A DNA stretch of 64,000 nucleotides from Ziziphus jujuba. Lineage: Eukaryota > Streptophyta > Magnoliopsida > Rosales > Rhamnaceae. Every line of letters starts with the position of its first letter. Positions within the stretch are counted from its first letter, which is position 1. This document shows positions 60,501-64,000 of this stretch, in pieces. The translations under genes and the position numbers were made by a program. Under the pieces are notes generated by a model that saw nothing but the letters and a program-made list of their open reading frames with translations, was not told where the DNA came from and made no database searches. Location of the stretch: the NCBI RefSeq assembly GCF_031755915.1, contig NC_083387.1:12669001-12733000 (forward strand), given 5' to 3'.

Positions 60501-60972
60501 TTTCAACATTTTGTAACTCAGTTGGGCCATTCTGTAATGTGATCAGGAAATAGGAGCTATACTAGGAAATAGATCGATTACGAAGTTTGTTTCCCTTTTA
60601 GTAAAACACTTGAAAGCTCATTAGGAAATAAATTTTGAAAGTCCCATAATTGGTACATCCTTTAACCTTGCTTCACTGACTCAAATGTCAACTACATGAG
60701 CTAAATATCTAGTATATATCTCATGAAATAAACACCCTGCAGTGATGTCAGAGACCAAACTTGAAGGAAGTTTCCTATAAATGAACTTTTGAAGGAACAA
60801 CACTTTGATCTATGCATAACTAACTACCTTTCGACCTTTAATGTTGTGTTTCTGAAATATTGATAACAAGTCTGAACATTGAGTGCGATGTGATCCTTAA
60901 ATCCATCTCGGATCCTTTGTTCTTTCATAGGGTCATTAGATGTTAAATAAGAGAAGAGTTTTAAGAACTCTC
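57508..60972. other. Unidentified, probably repeat-derived
   Basis: No gene is supported. A 75-codon minus-strand frame (58698-58471) reads INYMLGSKRGIYNINLLRL and lysine-rich sequence, with no family I recognise. A stretch from about 59341 ('taggggtggattt') to 60277 ('ggatctgccattgccta') has weak inverted ends like some plant MITEs, but I found no target duplication. An AT run lies at 59880-59900. Confidence 0.35.
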
Positions 60973-62059
60973 TGATATGAACCTAGGACGACCTGTGCAT
61001 AAACCCATATTATATTAGTCCGGATCTAATTATGTTCAAGTTCTAATGGTCACCTTGACCCCTAACCAACCTGTGATTAGAAACCTTGGTATATGATGAA
61101 GACGCCACAATAGGTGATGGAAGACCTATTGATAAGTCAAACTAAAACACTCATTCACTAATGGTGTTTTAGGTGTTTAAAAGAACAAAGAGAATTCAAT
61201 CTCACAAATAATTTTCTGTATAAAATTCAAGCTTGATTTCTCATTGAAAATAAACCTTTAAATAAGCTTTGAATGAACAAAATAAAACCCTAAAAGGATT
61301 AGAAAATTTCGGCCAACATAGAATCCAATTAGGAAATTGCCTAATTTTATACCCTTTCCTAATCTAATTTGGATTAATTAATTCTCTTATTTTGAATTAG
61401 GAATTCATTAGTCTACAATGAAAATAATAAAACAATAAATTTCCTTAACTGATTTGTCCAGCAAATAAATAAATAAAAACCAAAAGTAAAGGTAATTTCC
61501 TAAAACAAAAAGCAGAAATCAAATTAGGAAACTAGAATACTAGCTTTTTGACTAAGTTGACTTTAACTAATCTTTGACCAAATTGAGCTTCAAATAAGCT
61601 TCTATATTCTTTTTAGGATGCCAAATAAGATTATTATGGATTCCCACATGTTGGCCTCTCTTGGAGGAAAGAGAAAAAGCCAACTCAGCAAAATACAGCA
61701 AAACTCGGCCAATTTCTCTCTCATGCGAACACCACTTAAATGACCAGCTTAGCTTCAGCCATGACAAGTTCCCATGACTTATTAGTGATATCAAGTGAAT
61801 TTAAGAAGATTTGACCATAAATGCACTAAAACCGCTACCCAAGTTTGTATCGGCTTCCACCACTTGTATGCTCAAAACAGGCCTTGTATCTTTGGGTATG
61901 GACAATCCCTCTTGAGAATGATCTACTCTCTGGATAAAGGCAGAAAGCTTGTCCTTAAACTTCTTAGCTTGAGCCCTAGTGATCAGCCTGGTCTTCATCC
62001 GTATCGCGTCGGCACCCTAGTGGGTTTTCGATTGTGCAGGTTCTGGCGGATTTGCATCA
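60973..62059 (-). mobile_element. Solo LTR of the Gypsy family at 7688-14417
   Basis: This 1087-bp LTR starts tgatatgaacctagg and ends tttgcatca. It is similar throughout to both LTRs of the nested element. The 5-bp flanks are identical: ctctc at 60968-60972 and ctctc at 62060-62064. No internal sequence is present. That is the product of recombination between the two LTRs of a former full element. On the minus strand it still encodes the polyprotein tail (61998-61801, ITRAQAKKFKDKLSAFIQR). Confidence 0.92.
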
Positions 62060-62064
62060 CTCTC

Positions 62065-63200
62065 TCTTCTCATTCTTGACACTATCATATTACCTTGATT
62101 TAACCTTTTAATTCTTGCCACTTCACTTCTCCGTATATTGAAGGATAGGAATCCGTATTAAAGGTACATTTAAAAAGTGCCCAACTATGATGCCTTCTAC
62201 TCACTAATCTAAACTATCTAAGCTCGATTATTTTTTGATTTATCAAGTTTTTGGTTATTTTTAATATTTTTGATTCTCTTTTCGTTGGAAAAGCTTCAAA
62301 ATTATTTGATAAATATTGAAGTTTTTGAGCTGATTTGAAGTAATTTCTTTATAGTTAAGCAAAAGGCATGAAGACAAATCCTTCTGGAATGGTTCTTGGC
62401 ATTGCTTATTCATTCTAGGATGGTGTACATGCCATAATTGAGTCTCAAAAAAAATAAAATTAAGAAACAGTGGCATACATACCTTGTCCAATGAAGTGTA
62501 TACACTATTTTAGGCAAGGAAGAGGAAGGAAAGTGGTGTGCCCACACCAATTTATCTTGTCTTACACATAAGGAACCCTTTGTGGAGCTTAAGCATTAAC
62601 CATTCCTCTACTTTCTAAATTTCATTGCCCATTCTCTTATCATTTGATTTTCATTTCTAAAATCAAATTTCTTGACCCTATATGCAAAGAATTCATGCTT
62701 CATTCAAGAACTTAGAGTTGCAAGAATTTATCAAGTCTTCATCAGTTTTCTCTAGTTTGGAGAGTTCATCAATTTTACTTTGAGAAAGCTTAAGGTAATC
62801 ATTAATTCGAACATTTGAACCTTCTTTGAGTCTAAATTACCAAGTACCAAGTAAGTGATTCTTTACAAGCATTTTTTTGACTGAATGGATAATATAGTTG
62901 AATTTTGGGTGTATTTTTTGAATTTCTTGGATGGAGGTGCCAAACTTGCCTTGATTGGGTGGATAGTTTGAGTCATCTCTTTACCTTTAATTTTCGTTTT
63001 AAGCTTACTTTAAGAGTTGAATTTGTTTGTTGAAAGTAGTTGAAAATTTGTGCCTAGGAAATGTTTATTGAAAGTTTAAAGTGAGGTTTGGTAGTTGAAT
63101 TTATTGAGCTAGATTTAATTTCTTGACTTATTTTAAAGTCTTTGAGTATATTTGTTGGTTTTTAAAGTTAAGGATCATTTTTTGGTCAGTTTGCTTATTT
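62065..63200. other. No recognisable gene
   Basis: AT-rich with many short frames. I see no motif. Confidence 0.35.
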
Positions 63201-63722
63201 TTAAGAATGAGCAAGAAAGTTAGTTCAAGAAAGTAATCAAGTGAGACTAAAGCTAAGAATAGAAAAATAATCCAAGTCTTCCAACTGCTATTAAGAAACA
63301 CAGTGTGGAGTTTAGTAACATACAATCAAAAGAAAGATACAATGCATTTTTATAAAGAGGACTTTAAGACCATTTGATGGATTGAAGAGAGATAGGCTTT
63401 TGGATGAAAGTGAATATGATGGTAACAATGAGAATATAATCTTAGATAGATGTTTGGAATGGTTAACTCAAGACCAGATATTATGGATAGCATGTTGGTT
63501 AGATAATTTCATTTTAACACAATTAAGCAAAAAGTTCATGGTGTGAAAGTTAAAGGAAATATTGTCTCTTTTTAGTGATGCTATAAATGAGTATTACAAG
63601 CTTACAACATTGAAAAATGAGGGGTTCTTAGATTTCTTGAACAATGGATTTGATTATGATATGATTCTATCTAATATGTGTTTTGCTGGGACAAAGTTTA
63701 CAAATGTTGAAGGTAAAGATTG
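63201..63722 (+). pseudogene. Possible plant transposon-associated protein fragment
   Basis: Frames give KKHSVEFSNIQSKERYNAFL, then TLRPFDGLKRDRLLDE-like sequence with one stop. KEILSLFSDAINEYYKLTTL and LNNGFDYDMILSNMCFAGTK follow. The last two blocks, with 'F..AINEYY' and 'L...GT.(F/W)', resemble a protein domain common in plant transposon and retrotransposon-linked frames (putative plant transposon protein). The match is by eye and weak. Stops and frameshifts make it a relic at best. Confidence 0.3.
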
Positions 63723-64000
63723 ATATAATAATAATTATTATTATTATTATTTTGAAGAATAGATTGAATAGATTTGGTAAGGCATAAAATAAATTCATTT
63801 GTTCAAACCTCTTACCTAATGTTAATGAGAATGAAATGACTCTGCAACAAGTTGAGCTAATGCTTTTGTTTGGGGATGAGCTTTCATGTCGGAAGGTTAT
63901 TTAAGATTCCATTCTTTCTTATATTAAGAATATAAAAACAAAAAAAAAAAATTAGCCTTACCCATCCTTCTTTGATAATGGGTTTATATCATTATGCCAA
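63723..64000. other. No recognisable gene
   Basis: Contains an 'ataataattattattattatt' stretch at about 63726-63751. Nothing further is supported at the window edge. Confidence 0.35.

Overview
This window is nuclear DNA from a flowering plant, most likely a eudicot. It is AT-rich, has multi-exon genes with GT-AG introns, and carries many AT microsatellites, LINE and LTR retrotransposon remains, and scattered pieces of organelle DNA. I cannot name the species. Only two genes look intact. One is a five-exon cinnamyl alcohol dehydrogenase (CAD) gene on the minus strand (18542-20156). The other is a ten-exon RluA-type RNA pseudouridine synthase gene, probably mitochondrial, on the minus strand (24866-28950).

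The most unusual content is a small family of secreted-peptide loci present three times on the plus strand. Copy 1 (about 180-3440) has a TATA box, a signal peptide and about 18 tandem 78-bp units. Each unit encodes a 26-residue block with the core NFGTNSGPSPGEGH, which resembles the ends of CEP and PIP signalling peptides. Copy 2 (about 34150-40330) lost its signal peptide through a deletion at a short repeat, and a hAT-like MITE landed just upstream of its TATA box. Copy 3 (about 41880-44400) keeps a signal peptide but is frameshifted. Copies 2 and 3 show only one or two core units, so the 18-unit expansion appears specific to copy 1. That array is interrupted by six nonsense codons and a +1 shift, so it is a pseudogene unless only the first 69 codons are used.

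4430-15760 is a nested transposon block. An L1-type LINE is split by an unidentified 1.7-kb insertion and by a 6.7-kb Ty3/Gypsy element (7688-14417) that lies on the minus strand, lacks integrase and has a mutated protease site. A solo LTR of the same family with a perfect 5-bp target duplication is at 60973-62059. A piece of organellar large-subunit rRNA (about 16053-16205) and a second LINE end (16440-17795) follow, before CAD.

The CAD promoter has AC-I and AC-II type MYB boxes, as in lignin genes. A Copia fragment (about 31965-33056) lies between the pseudouridine synthase gene and peptide copy 2. At 47418-49940 there is a decayed mitochondrial insertion: a group II intron domain V followed by cox1 with its group I intron and LAGLIDADG endonuclease reading frame. 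Next to it, 50450-51630 holds a truncated, decayed copy of the 5' half of the pseudouridine synthase gene. 51900-57300 holds fragments of another Gypsy family, including an inverted repeat with 74-bp arms. The rest, to 64000, is the solo LTR, unidentified repeat-like DNA and a weak match to a plant transposon protein.
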